From Azospirillum sp. 412522 (GTDB lineage: Bacteria; Pseudomonadota; Alphaproteobacteria; Azospirillales; Azospirillaceae): 64,000 nucleotides of DNA. The position numbers and the translations under genes are program-made. Positions 8,391 through 17,290 of the stretch are shown here, piece after piece. The notes under the pieces were generated by a model. That model saw only the letters and a list, made by a program, of their open reading frames with translations. It ran no database searches and had not been told where the DNA came from. The number at the start of each line of letters is the position of its first letter. The stretch's first letter is position 1. The stretch is taken from contig NZ_RWIJ01000031.1 of assembly GCF_019805165.1 (NCBI RefSeq), forward strand, positions 1 to 64,000, written 5' to 3'.

Positions 8391-10007
8391 ATGCTGGCAG
8401 ATTTTCCCACCGTCGAGACGCTGCCGGCCGTCGCGCCAATCGGGACCGCTCGAACGATGCATTCCCCCCACGCCACGCTGACCGCCCTGATTGACCGGCT
8501 GCAAGGTCCGGCCGGTACCGGGGAGGCTTTGAAGGCGATCTCGGAAAGCTGCGAAGCCGCGAGAGTGGCGGGGCTGGCACGCGACCCCGGAGCGATGGAG
8601 GCGCTGGAAAGCGAAACCGCCAGTCTCGATCCGATCCTGCGGGAATCGGCGCTGGCCTATGTGTCCGGCGACCTGCGGCGATATCTGCATATCCTGGACA
8701 TGCTGGATAATGTGCTGGACTTGGCGTCGCTGGAGGGCGTCAACCAGATCTACTGGTCCATGCAGCGCCAGCTGTTCCTGATGCGCATGGACATGGCCAC
8801 GGCTCCCGACTTCGTCACGGACCGTCTGTTCCCTTTCTACGAACGCTTCCTGCGGCAGACGGCGGTGCGGCTGGGACTGACTCCAAAGGATCGGCCCGCG
8901 GGCATGCCCGATACGGGACGGGTGGTCATCGTAACCAACCAGTTCCTGTCCGCCGAACACCAGCCATCGCGCGACCTGCTGACGCTGGCGGTCCGGCTTC
9001 AGCGCGATCATGGCCGGACCGTCCTGGTGCTTAACACCAACATGATGCCGGACCGCTATTACAGCCCCTTCGTCCCACCCTTCGCCGCAGCGGTCGAAGA
9101 CAGGCTGTCGGGAGAACAGACGATCCGGGCTGGTGGCGAGCGGATCCGCATGCTGTCCTCGACCGCGCCCGGCATCACCACGGACAAGTTGAACGGTTTT
9201 TTGTCGGCGGTGGAAACGTTCGACCCCGATCTGGTGATCGCCTTCGGCGGCTCGGTGATCGTCGCCGACCTGCTGGAAAGCGCCCGTCCGGTGCTGTGCG
9301 TCCCAACCACCAGCGGGCACGCCCTCTCGCTCGCCGACATCGTGCTGGATTACGGTGGCCAAGCGCCGCCGGCCGGGAACGGGCGGCTGGCCCGGTCCTG
9401 GCGCCCGTCGCGTTTCAGGTTTTCGTTGCGCCACACCGGAGATACCGCGACGCGCGTCGAGTTCTCCCTGCTGGAGGCGGACTTCGTCTGCGTCGTGGTC
9501 GGCAACCGCCTGGATACGGAGTGCGACGAGGCCCTTCTGGGCCTGCTGGAACGGATTCTCGATGCGGTCCCGCAGGCGCTGGTGCTGTTCGCCGGCGGGG
9601 TCGAGAGCTTGCCTGGACGGCTGGCAGCCGCCCGGCATGCCGGACGGTTGCGCAGCCTCGGCCATGTCGATCGCATGGAGGCGCTGATGTCGGTCTGCGA
9701 CCTGTTCGTGAACCCACGCCGCACCGGCGGCGGAGCGGGGGCGGCGCAGGCGATGGCGGGAGGCGTGCCGGTGCTGTCCTTCCAGGGCGGCGACGTGGCC
9801 AGCGTTGCCGGTCCGTCCTTTCTGGTCGCGGACGACACGGCGTTCGTCGCCCGCGCCGTGGAATTGGCGGAGGATCCGGCGCTGCTGGCGGAGGCGCGGC
9901 AGAAGGCCCGCACCCGCATTGCGACGATGGAGCGGGAAGGCACCGACAATGGGCAGCTGTCCGCCTACATGGCCGAGGCCGTTACCCTGTTCGAAAAGCG
10001 GAGATAG
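8391..10007 (+). CDS. GT-B fold glycosyltransferase-like protein, copy A of a two-copy family
   Basis: A 538-aa protein. An all-helical N-terminal region of ~200 residues, containing RQLFLMRMD, is followed by a two-domain GT-B like part: VVIVTNQFLSAEHQPSRDLL, then NTNMMPDRYY, an FGGSVIVADLL strand-turn, a donor-side domain with VVVGNRLD and finally VNPRRTGGGAGAAQAMAGG, where nucleotide-sugar ligands bind in this fold. It is clearly homologous along its whole length to the product of 40109-41782. The start at 8391 has GGAGG only 3 bases upstream; an in-frame ATG at 8457 is an alternative. The gene follows the PRTase-like fusion by 43 bases. Substrate and acceptor are unknown. Confidence 0.7.
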   Translation: MLADFPTVETLPAVAPIGTARTMHSPHATLTALIDRLQGPAGTGEALKAISESCEAARVAGLARDPGAMEALESETASLDPILRESALAYVSGDLRRYLHILDMLDNVLDLASLEGVNQIYWSMQRQLFLMRMDMATAPDFVTDRLFPFYERFLRQTAVRLGLTPKDRPAGMPDTGRVVIVTNQFLSAEHQPSRDLLTLAVRLQRDHGRTVLVLNTNMMPDRYYSPFVPPFAAAVEDRLSGEQTIRAGGERIRMLSSTAPGITTDKLNGFLSAVETFDPDLVIAFGGSVIVADLLESARPVLCVPTTSGHALSLADIVLDYGGQAPPAGNGRLARSWRPSRFRFSLRHTGDTATRVEFSLLEADFVCVVVGNRLDTECDEALLGLLERILDAVPQALVLFAGGVESLPGRLAAARHAGRLRSLGHVDRMEALMSVCDLFVNPRRTGGGAGAAQAMAGGVPVLSFQGGDVASVAGPSFLVADDTAFVARAVELAEDPALLAEARQKARTRIATMEREGTDNGQLSAYMAEAVTLFEKRR

Positions 10008-10068
10008 ATCGGATCGCGTAAAATCGGGATCGATTTGAAGCGTGAATCCGATCGCCAAACATAAAGCC

Positions 10069-10106
10069 GGAGATACGTGCGTTTCACATTAAGCGCACGA
10101 ATCTCC
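10069..10106. terminator. Hairpin between convergent genes (candidate bidirectional terminator)
   Basis: A 13-bp stem with one central mismatch (arms 10069-10081 and 10094-10106) and a 12-base loop lies between the convergent ends of the glycosyltransferase-like gene and the Mfd-like gene. It has no following T-run on either strand, so Rho-independent termination is not assured. Confidence 0.45.
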
Positions 10107-10136
10107 AGAAGGATGCATACCCTGCGCTGACGCGAC

Positions 10137-13100
10137 TTATTCCCGCTTTCGCCGTTTTGCCTTGCGGACGATCGCCTCGATGCAGTCGAGCACGCGCACC
10201 GTGTTGGCGAGCCGGCCGTCGGCGTCCGGCGCCTCCAGCGCAGCGGATAGCCGGTCATCCTGCGCGCGCAGAAACCCTTTGGAGCGTTTCGCCAACGTCG
10301 CCGCCTTGGCCGCAGCGCGCTCGCCCCGCAAGGTCACCGCCACGCCTGCCGGGCCGCAGCCAAGCGAGGCGATACCCAGCGCCCGGCACCGGCAGCGCAG
10401 GTCGGCGATGACCAGCAGCCGCTCCACCGGGGCCGGCAGCGGGCCGAAACGGTCCTCCATCTCCTCGCGCAGGGCGTCCAGCTCGCCTGCCTCACGGGTG
10501 CGGGCGATGCGGCGGTGCAGGCCGATGCGCAGTTCCTCCTCCGGAATATAGGCGGACGGGATGCATTGCGGCACCGCGACCGTCACCTCCGGGTCCCAGC
10601 GCTCGTCGGGCTGGCGGCGCAGTGTCCGCAGGGCGTCGGCCAGGATGCGCTGGTAGAGTTCGGTTCCAACCGCGCGCAGGTGGCCGCTCTGGTCCTCGCC
10701 CAGCAGGTCGCCCGCTCCACGCTGGTCGAGGTCGAGCATGCTCAGCACGAAGCCGCCGCCCAGGCTTTCGATCACCTCAAGGGAGCCGAGCCGTCGGGCC
10801 GCCTTTTCTTCCAGCGGATGGTCGGGTTCGGTCAGCAGATAGGCATAGCCCTGCACCGCCCCACGCCCGACCCGGCCGCGCAGCTGGTGCAGCTGGGCCA
10901 GCCCGAACAGGTCCGGGCGGAACAGCAGCAGCGTGTTGGCGCGCGGGATGTCGATGCCGGATTCGATGATCGGCGTCGCCAGCAGGATGTCGCTCTCGCC
11001 ATCGACGAAGCCCATCACCGCATCGTCCAGCGCCGCGGCGCCCAGCCGGCCATGCGCCACGGCAATGCGGGCCGATGGGGCCAGCGCACGGAGCCAGTCC
11101 TCCAATCCGCCCAAGTCGGCGATTCGCGGAGTGACGCAGAAGACCTGTCCGCCACGCCCGAGTTCGCGCAGCAGCGCCGCACGCGCGGTGACGGGATCGC
11201 GCGGGGTGACCGCGGTACGCACCGGACGGCGGCGTGCCGGCGGCGTGTCGATGATGCTGAGTCCGCGCAGGCCGGCCAGCGCTCCCTGAAGGGTGCGAGG
11301 GATCGGCGTGGCGCTGAGCGCCAGGCTGTGGACACCCTTGGTCCGCCGCTTCAGCGCCAGCTTCTGCGCGGCCCCGAACCGCTGCTCCTCATCCACCACC
11401 ATCAGGCCCAGACGTTGGAACCGGACCTCCTTGGACAGCAGCGCATGGGTGCCGATGACGATGTCGATAGTCCCGTCCGCCAGTCCGGCGCGCACATGGT
11501 CGGCGTCCGCCTTGGTCATCGAACCGGTCAGAGGCTCCACCGCCACGCCGAAGCCGGCGAAACGGCGGCGGAAGACCTCCAGATGCTGGCGGGCGAGGAC
11601 GGAGGTCGGGGCCATCACGGCCACCTGATGTCCGGCGAAAGCCGCTGCAGCGGCCGCGCGCAAGGCCACCTCCGTCTTGCCGTAGCCCACATCCGCACAG
11701 ACGAGGTGGTCCATCGGGCGGCCCTGACGCATGGCGTCGAGCACGGATTGGATGGCACGGCGTTGCCCCTCGGTCGGATCGAAGCCGAAGCGGGCGCCGA
11801 AGCGGCGCATGCGGTCGGCCGGCGGGTCGATGACCGGCGCCACCTCCCGCGCACGGCGGCGGGTCTCTCGCAGGATGCCCTTGGCGGTCTCGCCGATTTC
11901 CGCCTCCAGAACGGTGCGGCGTTCCAGCCAATGGGCGTTCTTCAGGCTGTCGAGCCGGGCTCCGGTGTCGGCGGAGCCGTGGCGCCAAAGCCGGTCGAAG
12001 TCGGCGGTCGGCACCAGCAACCGGTCGTCGTGGGCATAGTCGAGGACCAGGAAATCGGCGGCCGGCTCCTCTCCGTCGCCATCGCCGGAGGCAATGGTCT
12101 CCAGACCGACCAGCCGGCCGATGCCATAGTCGAGATGGACGACGAAGTCGCCGGTCGACAGTTCCGACGGGGCGAGCGGCGGACGGGTCTGCACCTCTCC
12201 CCCGCGCTCTTCGGCATGACGCGGTGCCGCCAGCACCGTCATGCCGTCGCAGACGAAGCCATCGGCTGTCCGCAGCGCCAGCACGGCGCAGTCGCCGGCC
12301 GCCAGGGGCGGATCGGGCCAGCGGTCCAGGCAGGGCACGGGACGGCCCAATGCCGTGGACGCCCGCTCCGCCAGATGGTCAACTTCCCCTGGATTGCCGC
12401 CGGATCGGGTGGCGAGCAGCACGGCCCGCCCCTCCCCGATCAGCGCGGCCGCCCGACGCAGCAGCGTCCGTTCGGTTCGTACCGCTTCGACAGTGGGGCC
12501 GGTCGTCACCTCCACCGGCAAGACGGTACGGGCGGAGAGTTTCTTCTCCAGCGCATCGGCCTTGATCAGCCGGCGTTCCAACGCCGGGATCGGCAGCAGG
12601 CAGGGATCGTCACGGCGGATGCGCCGGTCCGGTCCGGCTTCGGTCAGATCGTCGGCCCGTGCCTCGATGCGGTCGCGCGCGCCGGCGTCCAGCACGACCA
12701 GCGCGTCCGGCAGCAGGTCCAACAGCAGCGGGCAATCGTCGAAGACGTTGGGAAGCTGAAGGTCGAAGGCGTAAGGCCGCCGTCCCCCCTCGATTTCCCG
12801 CCGCAACCCGTCCGGCAGGGCAGCCCCCAATCCGGCAAGGCTTGCGGCCAGCCGGTCGAGCATCCCCGGCCCGACGAGCAGGTCGGTGACCGGGCCCAGC
12901 ATGAGCGCGTCGATCGTTCCGACCGACCGCTGGGACACCGGGTCATAAAGGCGCAGTTCGCGCACGATGCCGTCGGCAATCTCACAGCGGACCGGCCTGT
13001 CGCAGTCGCCGGGGAAGACCTCCACCACCGCACCGCGGATCGCCACCTCCCCAGGCTCGTCCACCCGGTCGTCCAGCACATAGCCGGTCCGGGCGAACCA

Positions 13101-13562
13101 GCCGCGCCAGGATTCCTCGTCATAGGCCATGCCACGAGTCAGGTGGAGGCGCCCTCCAGCCCAGGCCTGCGGCGGAGGCAGGCGTTGCAGGGCCAGATCG
13201 GCCGATGCCACGACCAGCCGTCCCCCCGCAGGTTCTTTGGCATCGGCAAGCCGCATCAGGCCGGCGGCACGGCGCCCGAGCACAGCCCGCGACGGGGCTG
13301 CACGGTCGCCCGCCGCCGTCTCATCGATGGGCAGCAGGACGACATCGAGGTCGGGAGACAGGTCGCTTGCCAGCCGCGCCAGCCGGGCGGCCCGGCCATC
13401 ACTGCGGGAGAGCAGCAGAACGCCACCGGGCCGGCGGGCGAGCGCGGCAAGCCGAACCGCCAGTTCGCCTTCGCTCTGGACCGATAGAGCGGCGGGAGTG
13501 GGTGCCGGGATCGGGAATGGCGCATCGGGGGCGGGTTCGGCGACGGGAAATCCGTCAAGCAT
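10137..13562 (-). CDS. Mfd-like transcription-repair coupling factor paralogue (superfamily 2 helicase)
   Basis: 1141 residues with the full Mfd layout: an N-terminal UvrB-like region; an RNA-polymerase interaction domain recognised by LSTGDFVVHLDYGIGRLVGLE (about 460-540); a RecG-like helicase with Walker A ADVGYGKTE (near 620), DEEQ box (near 720), SATPIPRTL and RGRVGR (near 895); then a TRCF C-terminal region. Canonical Mfd removes stalled RNA polymerase and recruits UvrA. Several usually invariant positions differ here: the motif I segment reads CADVGYGKTE where Mfd has CGDVGFGKTE, and VVDEEQRFGAAQK where Mfd has VIDEEQHFGVKHK. This suggests a divergent second copy rather than the housekeeping gene. 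It stands alone, in the opposite orientation to the preceding genes. The call is firm for family, inferential for paralogue status. Confidence 0.85.
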   Translation of the reverse strand: MLDGFPVAEPAPDAPFPIPAPTPAALSVQSEGELAVRLAALARRPGGVLLLSRSDGRAARLARLASDLSPDLDVVLLPIDETAAGDRAAPSRAVLGRRAAGLMRLADAKEPAGGRLVVASADLALQRLPPPQAWAGGRLHLTRGMAYDEESWRGWFARTGYVLDDRVDEPGEVAIRGAVVEVFPGDCDRPVRCEIADGIVRELRLYDPVSQRSVGTIDALMLGPVTDLLVGPGMLDRLAASLAGLGAALPDGLRREIEGGRRPYAFDLQLPNVFDDCPLLLDLLPDALVVLDAGARDRIEARADDLTEAGPDRRIRRDDPCLLPIPALERRLIKADALEKKLSARTVLPVEVTTGPTVEAVRTERTLLRRAAALIGEGRAVLLATRSGGNPGEVDHLAERASTALGRPVPCLDRWPDPPLAAGDCAVLALRTADGFVCDGMTVLAAPRHAEERGGEVQTRPPLAPSELSTGDFVVHLDYGIGRLVGLETIASGDGDGEEPAADFLVLDYAHDDRLLVPTADFDRLWRHGSADTGARLDSLKNAHWLERRTVLEAEIGETAKGILRETRRRAREVAPVIDPPADRMRRFGARFGFDPTEGQRRAIQSVLDAMRQGRPMDHLVCADVGYGKTEVALRAAAAAAFAGHQVAVMAPTSVLARQHLEVFRRRFAGFGVAVEPLTGSMTKADADHVRAGLADGTIDIVIGTHALLSKEVRFQRLGLMVVDEEQRFGAAQKLALKRRTKGVHSLALSATPIPRTLQGALAGLRGLSIIDTPPARRRPVRTAVTPRDPVTARAALLRELGRGGQVFCVTPRIADLGGLEDWLRALAPSARIAVAHGRLGAAALDDAVMGFVDGESDILLATPIIESGIDIPRANTLLLFRPDLFGLAQLHQLRGRVGRGAVQGYAYLLTEPDHPLEEKAARRLGSLEVIESLGGGFVLSMLDLDQRGAGDLLGEDQSGHLRAVGTELYQRILADALRTLRRQPDERWDPEVTVAVPQCIPSAYIPEEELRIGLHRRIARTREAGELDALREEMEDRFGPLPAPVERLLVIADLRCRCRALGIASLGCGPAGVAVTLRGERAAAKAATLAKRSKGFLRAQDDRLSAALEAPDADGRLANTVRVLDCIEAIVRKAKRRKRE

Positions 13563-13687
13563 GATCGGCAGGCTCCGCTCTATCGCACCGCACGGCCCTC
13601 GGCAGGAGGGGTGTCGGGGCCGCGAAAGCTAAACACCGCCGGGCCCCGCGCGGTTGCCTACCCTTCAGTCTAGCGGAACCTTCCGGA

Positions 13688-14485
13688 TCAGTGCAGCACC
13701 AGCCAGCCGACCAGCACGGCCAGGAAGGCGCCGGCCGTCGATCCCAGGACGGTCAGCAGCGGCGACCAGCCGGAACCGCCGGATTTTTCGGCCGACGCAC
13801 TGTCCAGGCCGCGCAGGCTCTGGTCCATCCGCATCAGGAACACCTCCAGCCCGCCGACCCGCTCGGTCAGCTCCCGCAGGCTTTCGGTCAGGGCATCGGC
13901 CCGCTCGCCATGTGCCGTTTCGCTCCGCGCGGTATCGGCCCGGAGCGCCGCCACCCCCTCCCCCGCATCGCGCAGCAGGCGGCCGATGGTCTGCTGGGCC
14001 GCAGCAAGCTGGCGCTGGTCGCGGCGGAGCGCATCGATCCGCTCGCCGATGCGGTGCAGATGCGGCGCCAGCAGCCGGTCGAGCCGCTGGTCCTCCGGGT
14101 TCGGCTGGGCGAAGGTCGCCGTCTCGCCGGTGGAAGGCGACCGCACCACCGCCACCACCCGCGACGGGTCCGCCCCTTCCGGCAGGATCACCTCCGCCTC
14201 GAAGGCATGGGCACCGTCGCCGATGCCGCCGCCAGCCAGATCGGGCCGCAGCCGGTCGGCTGCCACCCGCCCCAGGATTTCCGGCGGTCCGCCGTCCCGC
14301 TCCAGCCGCAACTCCACCTCCAGCCGGTCGGCCGGATGGTTGCCGTCCCAGGCCCAACCGAAGACACGGCCACCCTGCAAGGCATCGATGTGCCCGACGA
14401 TGGCTGCCGCTTGCGGTCCGTCGAGAGGATCGGCCGCCACGGCGGTGGAGTCGCGAAGCTCGACGATCTTGGCGGTGGCTGACAT
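13688..14485 (-). CDS. Membrane-tail protein with GWAWD accessory domain and coiled coil
   Basis: 265 residues starting at MSATAKIVEL. Residues about 25-110 form a beta-rich segment with VFGWAWDGNHPADRLEVEL and a later RPDL...GIGDGAHAFE, a module commonly seen fused to glycan-related enzymes. Residues about 115-225 are a charged, heptad-like helix (HLHRIGERIDALRRD, then SLRELTERVGGLEVFL) likely to be a coiled coil. A single hydrophobic helix (GAFLAVLVGWLVLH) ends the protein, making it a tail-anchored or bitopic membrane protein. It is the last gene of the minus-strand glycan cluster, 55 bases after the pyruvyl transferase. A scaffolding or chain-length role is possible but not shown by sequence. 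Confidence 0.65.
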   Translation of the reverse strand: MSATAKIVELRDSTAVAADPLDGPQAAAIVGHIDALQGGRVFGWAWDGNHPADRLEVELRLERDGGPPEILGRVAADRLRPDLAGGGIGDGAHAFEAEVILPEGADPSRVVAVVRSPSTGETATFAQPNPEDQRLDRLLAPHLHRIGERIDALRRDQRQLAAAQQTIGRLLRDAGEGVAALRADTARSETAHGERADALTESLRELTERVGGLEVFLMRMDQSLRGLDSASAEKSGGSGWSPLLTVLGSTAGAFLAVLVGWLVLH

Positions 14486-14540
14486 GGGGCCGGCTTCCGG
14501 TTGTTTTGGGCGGTCGTTGGGCTGGAGATGGCGTCGAGGC

Positions 14541-15728
14541 TTACGCCGCCTTGCGGTCGGTGGCGCGGCGCAGGGTATGGCTGGGCATGCGGTGGGGGAC
14601 GTAGTTCTCGTCCAGGAACTCCCGCATGTCGCGATAGCGCTGATAGTAGGTGCGGTTGAACTTCTCGAACAGGCTCTGGTCCCAGTATTCCTCAAGGACG
14701 AAGGGCTTGTCCGAGTAGACGTTGTAGCAGGGGATCGCGAAGGTCTCCGCGAACTCCGCCGTGCGGCTGTCATAGCTGAAATAGACCGACGGCGTGGCGT
14801 TCGACAGCGCCATCAGGTTGCCGTGCAGGCGGTAGCCCAGCACCAGATCCTTCGACCGCACGAGGGTTTCATAATCGGCGACGACGTCCGAATACCACAG
14901 GCGCTCGCGGTACAGCGCGTCCATCTCGTCGTCGAAATACCACTGCTTCAGCCAGGCGCTGTCATGCAGGTGCGCCCAGGCCTCCGCCTTCTGCTCCCCG
15001 GTGCCCCACAGCAGGTTCTTCTCCTCCACCTCGCCCTGCATCATCAGGACGGTGTCGAAGCGGCGGGAGATGTCCTTCACGAAGTCGCGGTGGCGCTCCA
15101 GATACTTCCGCACGTCCGGCGAATAATGCTTGGAGACCTCGCGGCGCATGGTGATGCCGACCTTGCGGACGCTGTCCAGCGCCGGCAGGTCGATGCGCAG
15201 TTCCGGGTCGCGGTTGCGGAAGGCGGTCGGGCAGCCGACGATGCGGGTGTTCTTGATGCCCAGGTCCCACAGCACCTCGGCGGTGTAGGTGCCGCGCACG
15301 CCGAGCGTCGTCGACTTGTCGGCGATCATGCGCCAGATGCGCTTGCTTTCCTCGGTCAGCGTCAGCTTGCCGGTGGCCGGCGCCTGGGCGCCGACGCCGA
15401 AGGCGATGACGGGAATCCGCAGCTTCGCCAGCACCTGGATGGTCGCCGCCGGCCAGTCCATCGAATCGTGGATGTAGTTGCTGCCGCGCAGGAAGACATA
15501 GTCGTATTCCGCGTTGATCCGATCGACCGCCTCCTGCCGGAACTCGCGGATCTCCAGCACATCCAGCTTGTCGTAGGTCAGCAGCTTCAGCGAGGAGTCG
15601 AAGACGAAGGCGTCGCCGATGTTGTGGTAGTGGTTGATGCTGCGCTGAATGTCCTGGTAGCTGTACCAGCGCACGCAGTCGTGATCATAGACTTCGCCCG
15701 ACGGAATCATGACGAGGATGTTGGCCAC
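14541..15728 (-). CDS. Polysaccharide pyruvyl transferase family protein
   Basis: 395 residues. Members add pyruvate ketals from phosphoenolpyruvate to sugars of exopolysaccharides or cell-wall glycans. Family marks include an N-terminal Rossmann-like start (NILVMIPSGE), FLRGSNYIHDSMDWPAA, VIAFGVGAQAP, the VRGTYTAEVL turn, and the C-terminal LVLGYRLHGNLMALSNATPSV, whose R-x-H is the signature of the family. The GTG at 15728 was taken as start because GGGAGAG lies about 8 bases upstream and the frame upstream of it looks non-coding. The 197-base AT-rich gap before it suggests its own promoter inside the cluster. Confidence 0.8.
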   Translation of the reverse strand: MANILVMIPSGEVYDHDCVRWYSYQDIQRSINHYHNIGDAFVFDSSLKLLTYDKLDVLEIREFRQEAVDRINAEYDYVFLRGSNYIHDSMDWPAATIQVLAKLRIPVIAFGVGAQAPATGKLTLTEESKRIWRMIADKSTTLGVRGTYTAEVLWDLGIKNTRIVGCPTAFRNRDPELRIDLPALDSVRKVGITMRREVSKHYSPDVRKYLERHRDFVKDISRRFDTVLMMQGEVEEKNLLWGTGEQKAEAWAHLHDSAWLKQWYFDDEMDALYRERLWYSDVVADYETLVRSKDLVLGYRLHGNLMALSNATPSVYFSYDSRTAEFAETFAIPCYNVYSDKPFVLEEYWDQSLFEKFNRTYYQRYRDMREFLDENYVPHRMPSHTLRRATDRKAA

Positions 15729-15803
15729 GGCGGCTCTCCCTGGGTTGGGCGATAATAGGGATGGAGGGTGCCCGGACCACTGCCGGGTCATTTCGAATCC
15801 ATG

Positions 15804-15906
15804 CACAGGATTTACCGGAAGAATCCTGTGATTTTCACTTCAACTCTACCAAATTTACCGGCGCATTCTGGAATGAAATCTACTCTGTATTTGAAAATAT
15901 CACAGG
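15804..15906. promoter_or_regulatory. AT-rich gap with long inverted repeat upstream of the pyruvyl transferase gene
   Basis: Arms CCTGTGATTTTCA (15825-15837) and TGAAAATATCACAGG (15892-15906) are inverted copies differing by a two-base insertion, 54 bases apart. A direct repeat TTTACCGG occurs at 15811-15818 and 15854-15861. The composition is much richer in A/T than the surrounding genes. This is a plausible promoter/operator region for the minus-strand gene starting at 15728. TGTGAT and ATCACA are half-site-like for CRP/FNR proteins, but the spacing is not the usual 16-bp palindrome, so no regulator is named. Confidence 0.4.
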
Positions 15907-15925
15907 TCTTCCCAATGTTTCCTTA

Positions 15926-17239
15926 TCACGGCCGTTGCGCCACCGCCCGCTCCGGAAGGGAGGACGCCGCACCGCCGGCAGCCAGCAGCGCGTCGAACAC
16001 CTCCGAGTGCTGGCGGGCGCATTCGGCGCGGTCGATAGGGCGGCGGATGCGCAGGCGCAGGCGGTCCCAAAGGTCGGGAGTGGTCAGCGCTTCCGTCATG
16101 CGATCGACCAGATCCTCGACGCTGCCGTTGCGGAAATGCAGGCCGTCGACGCCGTGGGTGACCTTCTCCGCCATGCCGCCGATGTTGCTGGCGATGACCG
16201 GGCGGCCATGCAGGAAGGCCTCCTGGATGACGACGGGGGAGTTCTCCCACCAGATCGACGGGATGATCATCCAGTCGACGTCCTTCATCAGGCCCGGCAG
16301 TTCGGCCGAGCGGTAGCTGCCGTAGAAGCGCACCCGGTCGCCGGCCTTCTCGACCGCATCGTTGAAGCGCTTCTGGTAGGCCTCGGGCTGGCGTTCCAGG
16401 TTGCCGCCGAAGATCATCAGCGCGCCGTCCTCGCCCCAGGCCTTGTCGGAGATGCGGGACACCGCCTCCACCAGCAGGTGGGCGCCCTTGAACTCGGTCA
16501 GCTGGCCGAAGAAGGCGAAGCGGTTGCGCTTGCCGCCGCGGGCGACCGGGCGCGGCGGGGCGATGCCTTCGATGGTCAGGCCGTTCTCGATCATGCGGAA
16601 CTTCTCGCGCGGCAGCCCCCAGTCGACATAGCGGTCGATCAGGAAATTCGACGGGCTGACGTAGAAGTCCGCCTGCTCCAGGAAGGTCTTCAGGAACAGC
16701 TCGCGCTTGAAGAACTCCGCCTCGCCGATGTGGGGGAAGCAGCCGGCGCAGTCGGCCGGGCTGGCGCGGTAGCACAGCGCGTTGCGGCTGGTCTTCACCA
16801 TCTGGCCATGGTGGTGGCAGATCGACAGGTATTCGTGCAGCGTCACCACGATGGGCACGCGCGGCAGCGCCTGCCGCACCGCCTGGATCGTCTCGATCCC
16901 CAGGCCCAGGAAATGGTGGAAGTTCACCACGTCCGGCTGGAGGTCGCGGACGTAGCGGACGAAGTCCTTCTCCAGCCCGGGCAGGTTGCGGTTGGACAGG
17001 CGGAAATGGTCGTAGTCGTTGGCGTAGTACAGCACCTCCCGCTCCTTCTGGCGCAGCGCCATCAGGGCGGAACCGCGATGCTGGGCGATGGGCGGCGCCA
17101 CGCGGGCGAGGTAATGGCTTTCCCAGCCCGGCAGGTCGTGCAGGCCGTTGTGCAGGTTGTAGGAGGCGACCTCACCCCCGCCCAGCGAGAAGGAGGGGTG
17201 GCCATGGCTGATGATCAGCGCGCGCTTGGTCTTGCTCAT
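15926..17239 (-). CDS. Glycosyltransferase family 4 protein
   Basis: 437-aa GT-B retaining glycosyltransferase. The N-terminal acceptor domain opens with ALIISHGHPSFSLGGGEVASY, a typical GT4 glycine loop; PDVVNFHHFLGLG and VVTLHEYLSICHHHGQMV follow. A cysteine-containing insert (CYRASPADCAGCF, about 155-170) is shared with the GT4 encoded at 19483-20901. The donor domain starts near 235 (FAFFGQLTEFKGAHLLVEA) and ends with the E-x7-E type motif in SIWWENSPVVIQEAFLHGRPVIAS. It sits mid-cluster, 51 bases after the upstream gene. Sugar specificity is unknown. Confidence 0.85.
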   Translation of the reverse strand: MSKTKRALIISHGHPSFSLGGGEVASYNLHNGLHDLPGWESHYLARVAPPIAQHRGSALMALRQKEREVLYYANDYDHFRLSNRNLPGLEKDFVRYVRDLQPDVVNFHHFLGLGIETIQAVRQALPRVPIVVTLHEYLSICHHHGQMVKTSRNALCYRASPADCAGCFPHIGEAEFFKRELFLKTFLEQADFYVSPSNFLIDRYVDWGLPREKFRMIENGLTIEGIAPPRPVARGGKRNRFAFFGQLTEFKGAHLLVEAVSRISDKAWGEDGALMIFGGNLERQPEAYQKRFNDAVEKAGDRVRFYGSYRSAELPGLMKDVDWMIIPSIWWENSPVVIQEAFLHGRPVIASNIGGMAEKVTHGVDGLHFRNGSVEDLVDRMTEALTTPDLWDRLRLRIRRPIDRAECARQHSEVFDALLAAGGAASSLPERAVAQRP

Positions 17240-17290
17240 CGTGTGACCGTTTTCCGAGGCGGAGGGGGAGGGATTGAGGGGGAGAAAACG

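Noticed and set aside
10515..13487. A 990-codon open frame antisense to the Mfd-like gene, and similar long antisense frames over the sulfate operon, glycan genes, beta-alanine genes and transporter genes
   Set aside because: Long antisense frames are expected in high-GC DNA because of codon-position bias. Their translations are rich in Arg, Gln, Gly and His without motifs, while the overlapping genes are secure.
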